A stretch of DNA of 64,000 bases from Azotimanducus sp965220185 (GTDB lineage Bacteria; Pseudomonadota; Gammaproteobacteria; Pseudomonadales; Azotimanducaceae). Of the stretch, positions 41,207 through 50,772 are shown piece by piece (positions within the stretch are counted from its first letter, which is position 1; each line of letters starts with the position of its first letter). Position numbers and translations under genes: made by a program. The stretch covers positions 1,798,001 through 1,862,000 of the forward strand of contig OZ244807.1 of the NCBI GenBank assembly GCA_965220185.1. The letters run 5' to 3'. The notes below the pieces were generated by a model. The model was not told the origin of the DNA and searched no databases. It saw nothing but the letters and a program-made list of their open reading frames with translations.

Positions 41207-41778
41207 TGTCAAAACGATCAAGATTAGCCTTTGTAACCATATGCTTTTTCAGCATTTCATATGGGTGGTCGAATCTTGACAGTTGGCAAATCGACTATGA
41301 CAACAGCAAGGTGAGTTTCTTTGCTGAGCAAGCGGGGGCAGAGTTTGAGGGCCTTTGGCGTAATTGGAATGCCGAGGTGCGGTTCGACCCCGGACACCTT
41401 GGGGCGAGCACCGCGCGTGCACAGTTCAACATCGACTCGGTCCACACGGGGGATTCTGAGCGTGACGAAACGCTGCAGGACGCCGAATGGTTTGATGGCA
41501 AAGCGCATCCGCTGGTCATCTTTGAGGCGACCGAGTTCTCCGCGTTTCAAGACGGAAGTTTCGAAGCGGATTCCGTTTTGACGGTGAAAGGCGTTGAGAT
41601 GCCGCTCACTTTTCGCTTTCAGTTGCAAGAGGATGCCGAGCGAACCGTTCTCAATGGCGAAGCCACAATTGATCGTCTCGCCGCCGGGCTCGGACTTGGC
41701 GAGTGGGCCGACACCAGTTGGATTGGCCAGTTCGTGCGCGTCAAGGTAGAACTGCATGCGCATGTCGGCGAGCGCTGA
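41206..41778 (+). CDS. YceI-family periplasmic protein
   Basis: The 190-residue protein has a signal peptide (LAFVTICFFSISYGWS) and then the YceI lipocalin-like fold that binds polyisoprenoid or amphipathic ligands: WQIDYDNSKVSFFA, FNIDSVHTGDSERDETLQ and the W-FD...P...F-E segment. The family's role is often tied to stress or acid response. It begins one base inside the cytochrome b561 stop, and pyrB starts 20 bp later. Confidence 0.9.
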   Translation: MSKRSRLAFVTICFFSISYGWSNLDSWQIDYDNSKVSFFAEQAGAEFEGLWRNWNAEVRFDPGHLGASTARAQFNIDSVHTGDSERDETLQDAEWFDGKAHPLVIFEATEFSAFQDGSFEADSVLTVKGVEMPLTFRFQLQEDAERTVLNGEATIDRLAAGLGLGEWADTSWIGQFVRVKVELHAHVGER

Positions 41779-41798
41779 GTAGAGATATTGGCAAGATA

Positions 41799-42803
41799 AT
41801 GGAGTTTCGAGGCAGCCACATCCTTTCGGTTGATCAGTTTGATCGCAGCGATGTCGAGCGCGTCTTTGAGGTCGCGCGCAAGATGCTGCCGTTCACGCAG
41901 CGCAAGCGCGTGACGCGCATCCTTGAAGGTGCTGTTCTCGGCAATATATTCTTCGAGCCGAGCACGCGCACGCGCATCTCGTTCGGCAGCGCTTTTAATC
42001 TGCTCGGCGGCAATGTGCGAGATACCACCAGTGAAGAGAGCCTCTCGCTCGCCAAGGGCGAGAACCTGCACGACACAGCGAGCGTGCTGTCGGGCTATTG
42101 CGATGTGTTGGTCATGCGCCACAGCGAAGCCGGCGCTGTCGCCGAATTCAGTTCGCAAAGCCGCGTGCCAGTCATCAATGGCGGAGACGGCGCGAACGAG
42201 CACCCGTCGCAAGCGCTCCTTGACCTCTTTACCCTCGATCAAGAAATGCGCGACAAGTCAAAGCGCGTGGATGGCATGCGCATTGCCATCGTTGGCGACC
42301 TGCGCTTCGGGCGCGCCGTCCGCTCGCTCTGCGGCTTGCTTTCGGTGTTCGATTCGCTTGATGTGCGGCTCGCATCACCGGCTCAGTTGACGCTTCCAGA
42401 AACTCTACAAAAAAACCTTATTTCAAAAGGTCATACAGTACATGAATTTGATTCTTTAGAACCTGCGCTCGCATCCTGCGACGTGGTCTACATGACGAGA
42501 ATTCAAACCGAGCGCTTTGCCACTGCGAAAGAGGCTGATCTCTATCGCGGCAGGCTGCGCCTCGACCGCAAGATCTACGAAGCCTGGTGCGATCCCGAGA
42601 CAATCATTATGCATCCCCTGCCCCGCGATTCACGCCGAAAGGCGCGCGAACTCGACGAGGATATGAACCCGAACCCCAACCTTGCCATTTTCCGCCAGAC
42701 CGACAACGGGCTTGCCGTTCGCATGGCCTTGTTCGCGCTCGTGCTTGATGTCGCGGACAGGTTTGAGGAAAACGCCAAACCAGTGCCTTGGCACCGGGCG
42801 TAA
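41799..42803 (+). CDS. pyrB: Aspartate carbamoyltransferase catalytic subunit
   Basis: PyrB makes carbamoyl-aspartate in pyrimidine synthesis. The 334-residue protein has the carbamoyl-phosphate motif FEPSTRTRISFGSA (residues about 52-65), VMRHSEAGAV, NGGDGANEHPSQALLDLF and the C-terminal MHPLPRDSR. The ATG at 41799 (MEFRGSHIL) fits the family; a frame reaching back to 41703 overlaps yceI. No pyrI regulatory subunit or pyrC is adjacent. The 334 residues are about 25 more than E. coli PyrB. Confidence 0.95.
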   Translation: MEFRGSHILSVDQFDRSDVERVFEVARKMLPFTQRKRVTRILEGAVLGNIFFEPSTRTRISFGSAFNLLGGNVRDTTSEESLSLAKGENLHDTASVLSGYCDVLVMRHSEAGAVAEFSSQSRVPVINGGDGANEHPSQALLDLFTLDQEMRDKSKRVDGMRIAIVGDLRFGRAVRSLCGLLSVFDSLDVRLASPAQLTLPETLQKNLISKGHTVHEFDSLEPALASCDVVYMTRIQTERFATAKEADLYRGRLRLDRKIYEAWCDPETIIMHPLPRDSRRKARELDEDMNPNPNLAIFRQTDNGLAVRMALFALVLDVADRFEENAKPVPWHRA

Positions 42804-42811
42804 GGTCTTTG

Positions 42812-43741
42812 TTACAGCGTCGCTTCGAACTCCGGTAGCGCCTTGAAGAGGTCTGCCACAAGTCCGTAATCGGCGACCTGAAAAATCGGCGCCTCCTCGT
42901 CTTTGTTGATGGCGACAATCACTTTGGAATCCTTCATGCCGGCGAGATGCTGGATGGCGCCTGAAATGCCGACTGCGATGTAAAGCTCCGGCGCGACAAT
43001 TTTTCCGGTCTGGCCAACCTGCATATCGTTCGGCACAAACCCCGCATCGACCGCCGCGCGCGAAGCGCCAATCGCCGCGCCGAGCTTGTCAGCAATGCCT
43101 TCCAGGAGTTTGAAATTCTCACCATTTTGCATGCCGCGCCCACCGGAGATGATGACACCAGCGGCGGTGAGTTCAGGCCGTTCGGACTGCCCAAGTTCTT
43201 CTCCGAGGAATTCTGAAACGGCCTCTGTTTGAGGCACTTCACACGTCTCAATCGGAGCAGGCCCGCCCTCGCCTTCCACAGCGTCAAAGCCCGTGCCGCG
43301 CACCGAGATTACTTTGATCGGGTCGCTTGAGCGCACGGTGGCAATGGCGTTGCCGGCATAGATGGGGCGTTTGAAGGTGTCCTCGCTGTCCACGCCGACG
43401 ATATCCGAGATTTGCGCGACGTCGAGCTGCGCCGCGACGCGCGGCAAGAAGTTCTTGCCCGTGGTTGTGTGCGCAGCGAGCACATGCGATGCATCCTGCG
43501 CTAGGCTGGTCACAAGTTCAGCAAGCGGCTCGGCCAATTGATGCGCATAGCGCGCATCGTCGGCAACAAGCACACGGGCGACACCTGGCATTTTGGAAGC
43601 CTCCGCCGCGACTTGATCGCAGTTCGCGCCAGCCACAAGCAGCGTGATGTCGCCGCCAATTTCACTGGCAGCCTGCACAACAACGCGCGTGACTGGCTTC
43701 AGGTTCTGATTATCGTGTTCCGCGACACACAAAATGCTCAT
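42812..43741 (-). CDS. etfA: Electron transfer flavoprotein subunit alpha
   Basis: EtfA carries FAD and, with EtfB, takes electrons from acyl-CoA dehydrogenases. The 309-residue protein has the N-terminal domain and the C-terminal FAD site: SGGRGMQNGENF, GQTGKIVAPELYIAVGISGAIQH and INKDEEAPIFQVADYGLV. It overlaps etfB by 4 bp, giving the order etfB-etfA. ETF-QO is read divergently from the same region, completing the path to quinone. Confidence 0.97.
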   Translation of the reverse strand: MSILCVAEHDNQNLKPVTRVVVQAASEIGGDITLLVAGANCDQVAAEASKMPGVARVLVADDARYAHQLAEPLAELVTSLAQDASHVLAAHTTTGKNFLPRVAAQLDVAQISDIVGVDSEDTFKRPIYAGNAIATVRSSDPIKVISVRGTGFDAVEGEGGPAPIETCEVPQTEAVSEFLGEELGQSERPELTAAGVIISGGRGMQNGENFKLLEGIADKLGAAIGASRAAVDAGFVPNDMQVGQTGKIVAPELYIAVGISGAIQHLAGMKDSKVIVAINKDEEAPIFQVADYGLVADLFKALPEFEATL

Positions 43742-44490
43742 GAGATCACCTTGGCTTCGTTCTTGAGTTTATCGACAAGTTCTTCAACAGATTCAACCTT
43801 GATGCCGGCCTTGCGCTGCTCTGGCGGCACGACGCTCAGCACCTCAAGGTGCGCTTTGACATCGACGCCAAGTTCTTCAATCGGCACGACATCCATTGGC
43901 TTGCGTTTGGCTTTCATAATATTCGGCAATGAGGCGTAGCGCGGCTCGTTGAGCCTGAGGTCTGTGGTGATCACTGCTGGCAAGTTGATTCGAACCGTTT
44001 GCAGGCCGCCGTCAATTTCCCTGACAACCTCGCACTTGCCATCTTCAATGGTGACCTCCGACGCGAACGTGCCTTGTGGCAGGGCAGCGAGGGCTGCGAA
44101 CATCTGCCCAGTCTGGCTATTATCCCCGTCAATGCTCTGTTTCCCGAAGATCACCAACCTAGGCGACTCGCGGTCATAGACGGCTTTCAGCGCCTTGGCA
44201 ATGGTGATTGGCTGCAAATCGTTTGCTGCTTCGACCAAGATCGCCCGGTCTGCGCCAAGCGCAAGGCAGTTCCGGAGTTGCTCTTGACAATTGCTCGCGC
44301 CGACGCTCACCGCAATGACTTCCTCAACAATACCTTTTTCTCTGAGCCGCAGGGCTTCCTCAATGGCGATTTCGCAAAACGGATTGACCGCCATTTTCAC
44401 GTTGGCAAGGTCAATGCCAGAGCCATCGCTCTTGACCTGCACCTTGACGTTGGCGTCAACGACGCGCTTCACTGGAACCAGTGCTTTCAT
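43738..44490 (-). CDS. etfB: Electron transfer flavoprotein subunit beta
   Basis: The 250-residue subunit has the ETF-beta N terminus (MKALVPVKRVVDANVKV), the AMP-binding QSIDGDNSQTGQMFAALA segment and the NEPRYASLPNIMKAKRKP loop. It pairs with EtfA, which begins in its last four bases. Its start is 166 bp from the divergent ETF-QO start, so this interval probably contains promoters in both directions. Confidence 0.97.
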   Translation of the reverse strand: MKALVPVKRVVDANVKVQVKSDGSGIDLANVKMAVNPFCEIAIEEALRLREKGIVEEVIAVSVGASNCQEQLRNCLALGADRAILVEAANDLQPITIAKALKAVYDRESPRLVIFGKQSIDGDNSQTGQMFAALAALPQGTFASEVTIEDGKCEVVREIDGGLQTVRINLPAVITTDLRLNEPRYASLPNIMKAKRKPMDVVPIEELGVDVKAHLEVLSVVPPEQRKAGIKVESVEELVDKLKNEAKVIS

Positions 44491-44656
44491 AGGCTTCTCT
44501 CGTGCCTCCTCGGTTGGGGTGGCTGGTCAGCACTATGCTAACCAAGATCAAACAAACGGCTCATTCTCGCTTGAACGCACTTCAGAATCAAGAACAGATT
44601 GCGCGCTGCGCTCATGCGATACTGACGACTTGCAAGCTTCCACGAGGTCAACGTCA

Positions 44657-46321
44657 ATGGATCAAATCGAGCGAGAGAGCTTAGAGGCTGACGTGCTCAT
44701 TGTGGGCGGTGGTCCCGCTGGGCTCGCCGCCGCATGTCGCCTCATGCAGCTCGCCACAGAAAACGATACGGAACTCATGGTCTGCCTCGTCGAAAAAGGC
44801 TCCGAGATCGGCGCGCACATCCTCTCTGGCGCCATTCTTGAGCCGACCGCCCTCAACGAGCTGTTCCCGGACGCATCGGCACAGGGCGCGCCGCTTAACA
44901 ATCCTGTCACTAGCGAAGACATGTACTTCATGGCCTCGAAGTCAGCAAGCATCCGAGTGCCGCACTTTCTGCTGCCAAAGGACATGACCAACGAACGCAA
45001 TCACGCCCTGAGCCTCGGCAACATGGTGCGCTGGCTTGGGGAACAGGCCGAAAACATGGGCGTCAACATTTTCCCCGGATTCGCCGCGAGTGAAGCGATT
45101 ATCGAAGATGGCAAGGTCGTTGGGGTGCTCACCGGCGATATGGGTGTTGACCGGCAAGGCTCGCCAAAGGGCACTTTTCAGCCCGGCTACGAGATTCGTG
45201 CTAAATACACCCTACTTGCCGAAGGCTGCCGCGGACACCTTGGCAAGCGGCTGATTGAAAAATTTGATCTTGCCAAGGATGCGGACACCCAGCACTACGC
45301 CATCGGCCTCAAAGAGCTGTGGGACGTGAAACCGGAGCAGCATCAAGCAGGTCGCATCATGCATTCTTTGGGCTGGCCGCTCGGCTTTGGCCGCAGCGCC
45401 ACAGGCGGGGGGTTTCTCTACCACCTGCCGGACAACCAGGTTTCACTCGGCCTGATTGTCGATCTCAGCTACAGCAATCCGCACTTGTCGCCTTTTGATG
45501 AGATGCAGCGCTGGAAGCACCATCCACTGATCTCAAGCATCCTGCAAGGCGGAGAGCGACGCGCCTATGGCGCGCGCGCAATTGTCAAAGGCGGCTACTT
45601 CGCCCTGCCAAAGCTCGGCCTGCCCGGCGCGCTGCTCTTGGGCGACGATGCCGGCTTTTTGAACCCCTTGAAGATCAAAGGCAGTCATACGGCAATGAAG
45701 TCCGGCATGATAGCTGCCGAGGCCGTGTTTGAATCCTTGCAGGAAAGCAGCGATGGCGGCCTCGACCTATCGTCACACTATGCGGAACTTGTGCGCGAGT
45801 CCTGGCTGCACGACGAGCTCTATCGCGCGCGCAACTTCGGCGGGGAAGTACACAAGCTCGGCTCGCTTCTTGGCTCCGCCGCTGTATGGTGCGAGCAGGT
45901 TCTGTTTCGCGGCCGCCTTGGCATCAAGGTCGGCGACCACAGGCCGGACCATGCAACCTTAAAGCCCGCTTCAAGCGCGCCTCGAATCGATTACGCAAAG
46001 CCAGATGGGGTGATCAGCTTCGACAAGTCTTCGTCCGTGTATCTCTCCAACACCAACCATGAGGAAGATCAGCCGTGCCACCTGCAGCTCACCGATGCCG
46101 AGCTGCCGATTCGCGACAATCTACCGACCTACGATGAGCCAGCGCAGCGCTACTGCCCTGCCGGGGTCTATGAAGTAGTCGAGGCGGAATCCGGTCCGCA
46201 GTTCGTTATCAATGCACAGAACTGCGTACACTGCAAGACTTGCGACATTAAGGACCCGGCGCAGAACATCAACTGGGTCGTGCCGGAAGGCGCTGGCGGG
46301 CCGAATTATCCGAACATGTAG
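44657..46321 (+). CDS. Electron transfer flavoprotein-ubiquinone oxidoreductase
   Basis: ETF-QO passes electrons from reduced ETF to ubiquinone at the inner membrane. The ATG at 44657 follows GAGG and gives 554 residues, the usual length; the frame is open further upstream but through the etfB region. The FAD motif VLIVGGGPAGLAAACRL is at residues about 13-29, GDDAGFLNPLKIKGSH-type sequence follows, and the C terminus holds the 4Fe-4S cysteines (YCPAGVYE and NCVHCKTCDIKDP). It is divergent from etfBA. Confidence 0.97.
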   Translation: MDQIERESLEADVLIVGGGPAGLAAACRLMQLATENDTELMVCLVEKGSEIGAHILSGAILEPTALNELFPDASAQGAPLNNPVTSEDMYFMASKSASIRVPHFLLPKDMTNERNHALSLGNMVRWLGEQAENMGVNIFPGFAASEAIIEDGKVVGVLTGDMGVDRQGSPKGTFQPGYEIRAKYTLLAEGCRGHLGKRLIEKFDLAKDADTQHYAIGLKELWDVKPEQHQAGRIMHSLGWPLGFGRSATGGGFLYHLPDNQVSLGLIVDLSYSNPHLSPFDEMQRWKHHPLISSILQGGERRAYGARAIVKGGYFALPKLGLPGALLLGDDAGFLNPLKIKGSHTAMKSGMIAAEAVFESLQESSDGGLDLSSHYAELVRESWLHDELYRARNFGGEVHKLGSLLGSAAVWCEQVLFRGRLGIKVGDHRPDHATLKPASSAPRIDYAKPDGVISFDKSSSVYLSNTNHEEDQPCHLQLTDAELPIRDNLPTYDEPAQRYCPAGVYEVVEAESGPQFVINAQNCVHCKTCDIKDPAQNINWVVPEGAGGPNYPNM

Positions 46322-46328
46322 TCAGGCC

Positions 46329-46937
46329 CTATTCATCCCCTGCCCGCTCAAGCCGATGAAACACGCCGAAGCTCCAGATGCCGAGCCAGCCGTCCTGTTC
46401 GGTCAATTCATCAGCCAAGCGAAAGTGTGCCGCCCTTGACAGGCGCGCCAGAAGGCCATCTCGCACATCGACGCACGGACAGGTGCCTTCGCCGCTCGCC
46501 TGCGAATGCATGAACAGCTGTCCTTGCGCCTTGACCGCCACCCATTCATCGATGTTTGTTCGCACAACGAGGCGCGCCGCCTTGCCAGTGCCATCAAGCT
46601 CGAAGTCCACCACAAGAAAGGGCGTGTCCTCGACCTCGATCACAGCTTTCTCGGCGGGCGTCACCAAGAAGTGGCGCTGCCCCTCGCGGCGCAGCAGCGA
46701 TGCGAACAGCGCGACCATTTCATGTCGCTTGATCTCGCGTCCTTGATGGAACCAGCGACCATCGGCATTGATGCGCATGAACGATTCGACTTCGCGGGTC
46801 GGATGCCATGACGAGACATCGGGCGCGCTTCGCGCCTTCGTCGCGTCGAGCAGCCGGTCGATGAGATCTGCTTTTGCTTCCACAAGGTGTATTCTACTCG
46901 CGCCGCTTCGCTTGAAATACGCGCTGCGCTCGCCCAT
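46329..46937 (-). CDS. DUF1285-family protein
   Basis: The 202-residue protein has the DUF1285 core: WHPTREVESFMRINADGRWF, then HFLVTPAEKAVIEVEDTPFLVVD (about residues 90-112) and the F-H-T-like TNIDEWVAV strand. No enzymatic motif is recognised and the family function is unknown to me. It is convergent with ETF-QO (8 bp apart) and divergent from xthA, with 29 bp between starts. The N-terminal 20 residues (GERSAYFKRSGASR) are basic and could be over-extended. Confidence 0.75.
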   Translation of the reverse strand: MGERSAYFKRSGASRIHLVEAKADLIDRLLDATKARSAPDVSSWHPTREVESFMRINADGRWFHQGREIKRHEMVALFASLLRREGQRHFLVTPAEKAVIEVEDTPFLVVDFELDGTGKAARLVVRTNIDEWVAVKAQGQLFMHSQASGEGTCPCVDVRDGLLARLSRAAHFRLADELTEQDGWLGIWSFGVFHRLERAGDE

Positions 46938-46966
46938 GATTGAAACTCCTGCCTAGCAAGCCCGAC

Positions 46967-47782
46967 ATGAAAATCGTTTCATTCAACGTCAACAGCATCC
47001 GCAAGCGATTTCACCAGGTTGCGGCCTTGCTCGACAAGCATTCGCCTGAGATCGTCGCGTTTCAGGAAACGAAAGTGATCGATGCGGACTTTCCCTTTGA
47101 TGACATACGCAAGCTTGGACTGCCGCACATCGAAGTGTTCGGGCAAAAGACGCACTACGGCGTAGCTGTGGCTTCAACGATTCCGCCAAAGAACGCGCAG
47201 CACGGCTTCGACTGGCGCGAGGCCGAACAGCAGCGCCGCTTCCAATCGCTCACCTTCGAAACAGGCAAGGGCCAGTTGACAGTCCTGAACGGCTACTACC
47301 CGCAGGGTGAGGCGCGCGCTCATCCGGTCAAATTCCCTGCCAAGCAGCAGTTCTATGAAGATCTGCTCAAATTCCTGCAGGAACGCTGCTCTCCGGATTC
47401 GCTACTCATCGCAGTCGGCGACATGAACGTTGCGCCAGATGACATCGATGTGCAGATCGGCGAGAACAATGCCAAACGCTGGCTGCGCACTGGCAAATGT
47501 GCGTTTCTACCTGAAGAGCGCGAATGGCTCGCTGCGCTGATGGGTTGGGGGCTGATTGACGGCTATGCGCGCATGACGCCAGACGAGAGCCGCATCGCGA
47601 GCTGGTTTGACTACCGAACGCGCGGCTTTGAGGACGACCCGCGGCGCGGGCTTCGCATTGACCTGCTGCTCGCGAGCAAGCCACTATTCAGCCACCTCAG
47701 AAGCGCGGGCATCGACCTTGACATTCGTGCCATGACGCAGCCTTCGGACCATGCGCCCGTGTGGTGCGAGTTCGACCTGTAG
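46967..47782 (+). CDS. xthA: Exodeoxyribonuclease III
   Basis: XthA is an AP endonuclease/3'-5' exonuclease of base-excision repair. The ATG at 46967 gives 271 residues (family about 268). Motifs include KIVSFNVNSIRKR at the N terminus, the QETK metal-binding Glu, GDMNVAPDDIDV (Asp/Asn pair) and the C-terminal SDHAPVW with the catalytic His. The MFS gene starts 3 bp after the stop. Confidence 0.95.
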   Translation: MKIVSFNVNSIRKRFHQVAALLDKHSPEIVAFQETKVIDADFPFDDIRKLGLPHIEVFGQKTHYGVAVASTIPPKNAQHGFDWREAEQQRRFQSLTFETGKGQLTVLNGYYPQGEARAHPVKFPAKQQFYEDLLKFLQERCSPDSLLIAVGDMNVAPDDIDVQIGENNAKRWLRTGKCAFLPEEREWLAALMGWGLIDGYARMTPDESRIASWFDYRTRGFEDDPRRGLRIDLLLASKPLFSHLRSAGIDLDIRAMTQPSDHAPVWCEFDL

Positions 47783-47784
47783 GC

Positions 47785-49068
47785 ATGCCGCACATGACTC
47801 GATCAGGCGCAGCCGCCGCTTCATCGTCGCGCAGCTATGTCCTCGGCATTCTGGTTGTCGTCTATGTCTTCAATTTCGTTGATCGGCAGATCTTGTCGAT
47901 CCTGCTCGAACCCATCAAGCTAGACCTTGAGCTTTCAGACACCGAGCTTGGCTTTCTTTCCGGCGTCGCTTTCGCCATTTTCTATGCAACGCTTGGCATG
48001 CCGATCGCGCGCATTGCCGACAAGACATCGCGCACAAATGTCATCGCCGTCTGCTTGAGCTTATGGAGCCTGATGACGGCGCTGTGCGGTCTTGCGAGCA
48101 ACTTCATTCAACTGCTGCTCGCGCGCATCGGCGTTGCAGTAGGCGAAGCTGGCGGCAGCCCGCCCTCGCATTCGTTGATTTCAGACTACTTCCCTCCCGA
48201 ATCGAGAGCCACAGCGCTCAGCATCTATTCGCTCGGCATCCCGATCGGCACCATGTTCGGCCTCTTGATCGGCGGCTGGATCAACGAGTTCTTCGGCTGG
48301 CGCCTTGCGTTCATGGTGGTCGGGCTGCCGGGTATTCTGCTCGCGATCATCTTCAAACTGACAGTTCGAGAACCAGCTCGGCCGGAAGTTGCAAAGGCCG
48401 CGGCAAACACGTCGGTGCGGCTCGTCGCGCGCTATCTGTGGCGGCAGAAATCTTTTGTGCATCTTTCGATTGGAGCGGCCTTGCACGCCTTCGTAGGCTA
48501 CGGCTTTCTGACTTGGAATCCCGCTTTCTTCATTCGCTCGCACGGACTTGAGACTGGCGAGATCGGCACCAACCTCGCTCTGATCTCTGGCATCGTCGGC
48601 GGCGTCGGCACTTTTTTTGGCGGCTGGATCGCCGACAAGCTCGCCCCCCGCGACCTTCGCTGGTACATGTGGGTGGCCTTGATCGGGCTTGTGATGACGG
48701 TGCCCTTTGTTGTCATCGTCTATCTGCTCGATTCACATGTGTTCGCTTTCGCCCTTATGACGATTCCAACATTCTTCGGCGCGCTCTACCTCGGTCCCTC
48801 GTTCGCCGCCACGCAAAGCCTCGTGCCAGCACACATGCGCGCCATTGCTGCCGCCGTGCTGCTGTTCATCATCAACATCATCGGTCTTGGCCTCGGCCCG
48901 CAGGTGATTGGCATCATCAGCGACCTTCTGTACCCGACATTCGCATCTGAGTCGCTGCGCTATTCGCTGGTCATTGTCGCTGTGCTCAATCTTGTCGCCG
49001 CGATACACTATTGGAAGGCTGGAAAGACGCTGGTTGCTGACTTTGCGCGCGCGGAGAAGAGTTCTTAA
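47785..49068 (+). CDS. MFS transporter, spinster-like
   Basis: The 427-residue protein has 12 predicted membrane helices in two six-helix halves. The N-half has the spinster-type opening YVFNFVDRQILSILLEPIK, the D-R-R/K-like loop ADKTSRTNVI, and RIGVAVGEAGGSPPSHSLISDYFP, a common signature in this subgroup. The substrate is unknown; relatives are associated with lipids or organic acids. The ATG at 47785 avoids overlapping xthA. The alpha/beta hydrolase begins 4 bp downstream, so the two may handle the same compound. Confidence 0.88.
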   Translation: MPHMTRSGAAAASSSRSYVLGILVVVYVFNFVDRQILSILLEPIKLDLELSDTELGFLSGVAFAIFYATLGMPIARIADKTSRTNVIAVCLSLWSLMTALCGLASNFIQLLLARIGVAVGEAGGSPPSHSLISDYFPPESRATALSIYSLGIPIGTMFGLLIGGWINEFFGWRLAFMVVGLPGILLAIIFKLTVREPARPEVAKAAANTSVRLVARYLWRQKSFVHLSIGAALHAFVGYGFLTWNPAFFIRSHGLETGEIGTNLALISGIVGGVGTFFGGWIADKLAPRDLRWYMWVALIGLVMTVPFVVIVYLLDSHVFAFALMTIPTFFGALYLGPSFAATQSLVPAHMRAIAAAVLLFIINIIGLGLGPQVIGIISDLLYPTFASESLRYSLVIVAVLNLVAAIHYWKAGKTLVADFARAEKSS

Positions 49069-49071
49069 GCG

Positions 49072-49839
49072 ATGCCAACCTTCAATCGCGCTGGCCGCGA
49101 CATCTATTTTGAGACGCACGGCGAAGGCCCTGCCTTACTGCTGTCACACGGCTTCTCTGCTACTTCAAGAATGTGGACAGGGCAACTCAGCGCTTTTTCC
49201 AAGCAACACAGTGTCATCATCTGGGACATGTGCGGGCACGGGCAGTCCGATTCACCGAGCAATGCAAGTGCGTACAGTGAAGCCGAAACAGTTGAAGACA
49301 TGAAGTACCTGCTTGACCACTTAGGGCATCGCGAGGCGATTATTGGCGGGCTGTCGCTCGGCGGCTACATGTCGCTCGCTTTTCACGCAACCTATCCTGA
49401 ATACGCCCAGGCGCTGCTCATTTTCGACACCGGCCCCGGCTTCAAGCGCGCCGAGCCCCGCGAAGATTGGAACGTAGAGGCGTGCGCAAGGGCTGATCAA
49501 CTGATGCGCGAAGGTCTTTCAGCGCTTGATTCGATGAGCGTTGAAATGGCAAGAAGCCAGCATCGCTCCGCCTTCGGACTTGCCATGGCGGCGCGCCATA
49601 TGCTCGTGCAGTCAAGCGCTCGCGTCATCGAATCACTACCGAATATCAGCGTACCCACTCTTGTGCTCGCAGGCGAAAAGGACACGCCCTTTCTGGCAGC
49701 GACCGACTACATGGCGAATAAGATCCCGAACGCCAGCAAAGTCATTATCGAAGGCGCGGGACACGCTGCAAATATTGATCGTCGTCAAGCCTTTAACAAA
49801 GCCGTCTTTGACTTCCTCAAAGACAATCAGCTTGCCTGA
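49072..49839 (+). CDS. Alpha/beta hydrolase
   Basis: The 255-residue protein has the alpha/beta hydrolase fold: oxyanion-hole HGFSAT (about 27-32), nucleophile elbow GGLSLGGYMS with Ser near 100, an Asp in the GEKDTPF segment and His in EGAGHAANID near the C terminus. It resembles 3-oxoadipate enol-lactonase-like and other small-molecule hydrolases; the substrate is not predictable. It sits 4 bp after the MFS gene. The last 13 bp overlap the convergent pyrF. Confidence 0.9.
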   Translation: MPTFNRAGRDIYFETHGEGPALLLSHGFSATSRMWTGQLSAFSKQHSVIIWDMCGHGQSDSPSNASAYSEAETVEDMKYLLDHLGHREAIIGGLSLGGYMSLAFHATYPEYAQALLIFDTGPGFKRAEPREDWNVEACARADQLMREGLSALDSMSVEMARSQHRSAFGLAMAARHMLVQSSARVIESLPNISVPTLVLAGEKDTPFLAATDYMANKIPNASKVIIEGAGHAANIDRRQAFNKAVFDFLKDNQLA

Positions 49840-50657
49840 TCGGGGCGTTCAGAGAGCAGCGCTTGAACCTTTGAGTGAAGTGCTGTCAAGCTCTTCTGAG
49901 CGGCGTCGGCAAAATCCTCACCCTTGCTTGCACCCGCAATCGATCTCGACGCATTGATAATAAGGCCGCCTTTTGGCGTGCGTGCCGCTTTGATCACCTG
50001 TGAAAGATCCCCGCCTTGCGCACCGATGCCCGGCACGAGCAGCGGCATGTCCTCAACAGCGTCTCGGATGCGCGCGAGATCCCTTGCGTGCGTGGCACCT
50101 GCGACGAGCATGAGGTTGCCATGCGTATTGGCATCCGCCACCGCCCGAGCAACCCGTAAATAGGTCGGATTGCTTTCAGGGTGATTTTGCAGCCATTCGG
50201 CTTGCGGATTGCTTGTTCGACACAGCACGAACACGCCCTTGTCGCTTCGTTCGGTGAAGGGGGCGAGGTTCTCCAAGCCGAGGTATGGCGAAACCGTGAC
50301 CGCATCGGCCCGGTAGCGATCAAACGCCTCAACGGCGTAGGCTTTGCAGGTCTCGCCAATATCGCCACGCTTGGCGTCGAGAATTATGGGCGTGTCGTGT
50401 TGCTCGTGAATATAGTCAATCAGCTCGACCAGCACGTCTTCATGGCCGAACGCGGAAAACCACGCGATCTGCGGCTTGAAGGCGCACACCTTGTCAGCGA
50501 CCGCGTCGATGATCGATCGACAAAATGAGAAGATGGCCTGCTCGCCCTCGCCAAGATGCGGCGGCAAGGCTTGGGGGTTCGGATCAAGGCCGACACACAC
50601 GAGGCATCCGCTCCGCCACGAAGCTTCGATTTGGCTCAGGAACGAGGTGGTCGGCAT
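49827..50657 (-). CDS. pyrF: Orotidine 5'-phosphate decarboxylase
   Basis: PyrF makes UMP from OMP, the last step of pyrimidine synthesis. The ATG at 50655-50657 gives 276 residues of the longer PyrF subfamily: the VGLDPNP loop near 25, the catalytic Lys-Asp segment ILDAKRGDIGETCKAY (about 90-105), and the phosphate-binding VPGIGAQGGD near 218. The frame is open to 51017 but that region includes the tRNA gene. Its start is 28 bp from the divergent tRNA-Ser. pyrB, the earlier pathway gene, is 8 kb away. Confidence 0.95.
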   Translation of the reverse strand: MPTTSFLSQIEASWRSGCLVCVGLDPNPQALPPHLGEGEQAIFSFCRSIIDAVADKVCAFKPQIAWFSAFGHEDVLVELIDYIHEQHDTPIILDAKRGDIGETCKAYAVEAFDRYRADAVTVSPYLGLENLAPFTERSDKGVFVLCRTSNPQAEWLQNHPESNPTYLRVARAVADANTHGNLMLVAGATHARDLARIRDAVEDMPLLVPGIGAQGGDLSQVIKAARTPKGGLIINASRSIAGASKGEDFADAAQKSLTALHSKVQALLSERPDQAS

Positions 50658-50665
50658 GTGGTGAG

Positions 50666-50671
50666 TATAAT
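50666..50671 (+). promoter_or_regulatory. Candidate -10 box for tRNA-Ser(UGA)
   Basis: A perfect TATAAT lies 14 bp upstream of the mature tRNA-Ser 5' end, inside the 27-bp gap to pyrF. No convincing -35 hexamer was seen at 16-18 bp spacing, so the call rests on the -10 match alone. Confidence 0.35.
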
Positions 50672-50684
50672 GCCCATCCCCAGC

Positions 50685-50772
50685 GGAGGGGTGGCAGAGC
50701 GGTTGAATGCACCGGTCTTGAAAACCGGCAAGGTGAGAGCCTTCGAGGGTTCGAATCCCTCCTCCTCCGCCA
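50685..50772 (+). tRNA. tRNA-Ser (anticodon UGA)
   Basis: The 88-base sequence folds as a class II tRNA. The acceptor stem GGAGGGG pairs with CTCCTCC, discriminator G and an encoded CCA end follow. The anticodon arm CCGGT-CTTGAAA-ACCGG presents UGA, reading UCN serine codons. A long variable arm (AAGGTGAGAGCCTT) and T-arm GAGGG-TTCGAAT-CCCTC complete the fold. Confidence 0.97.
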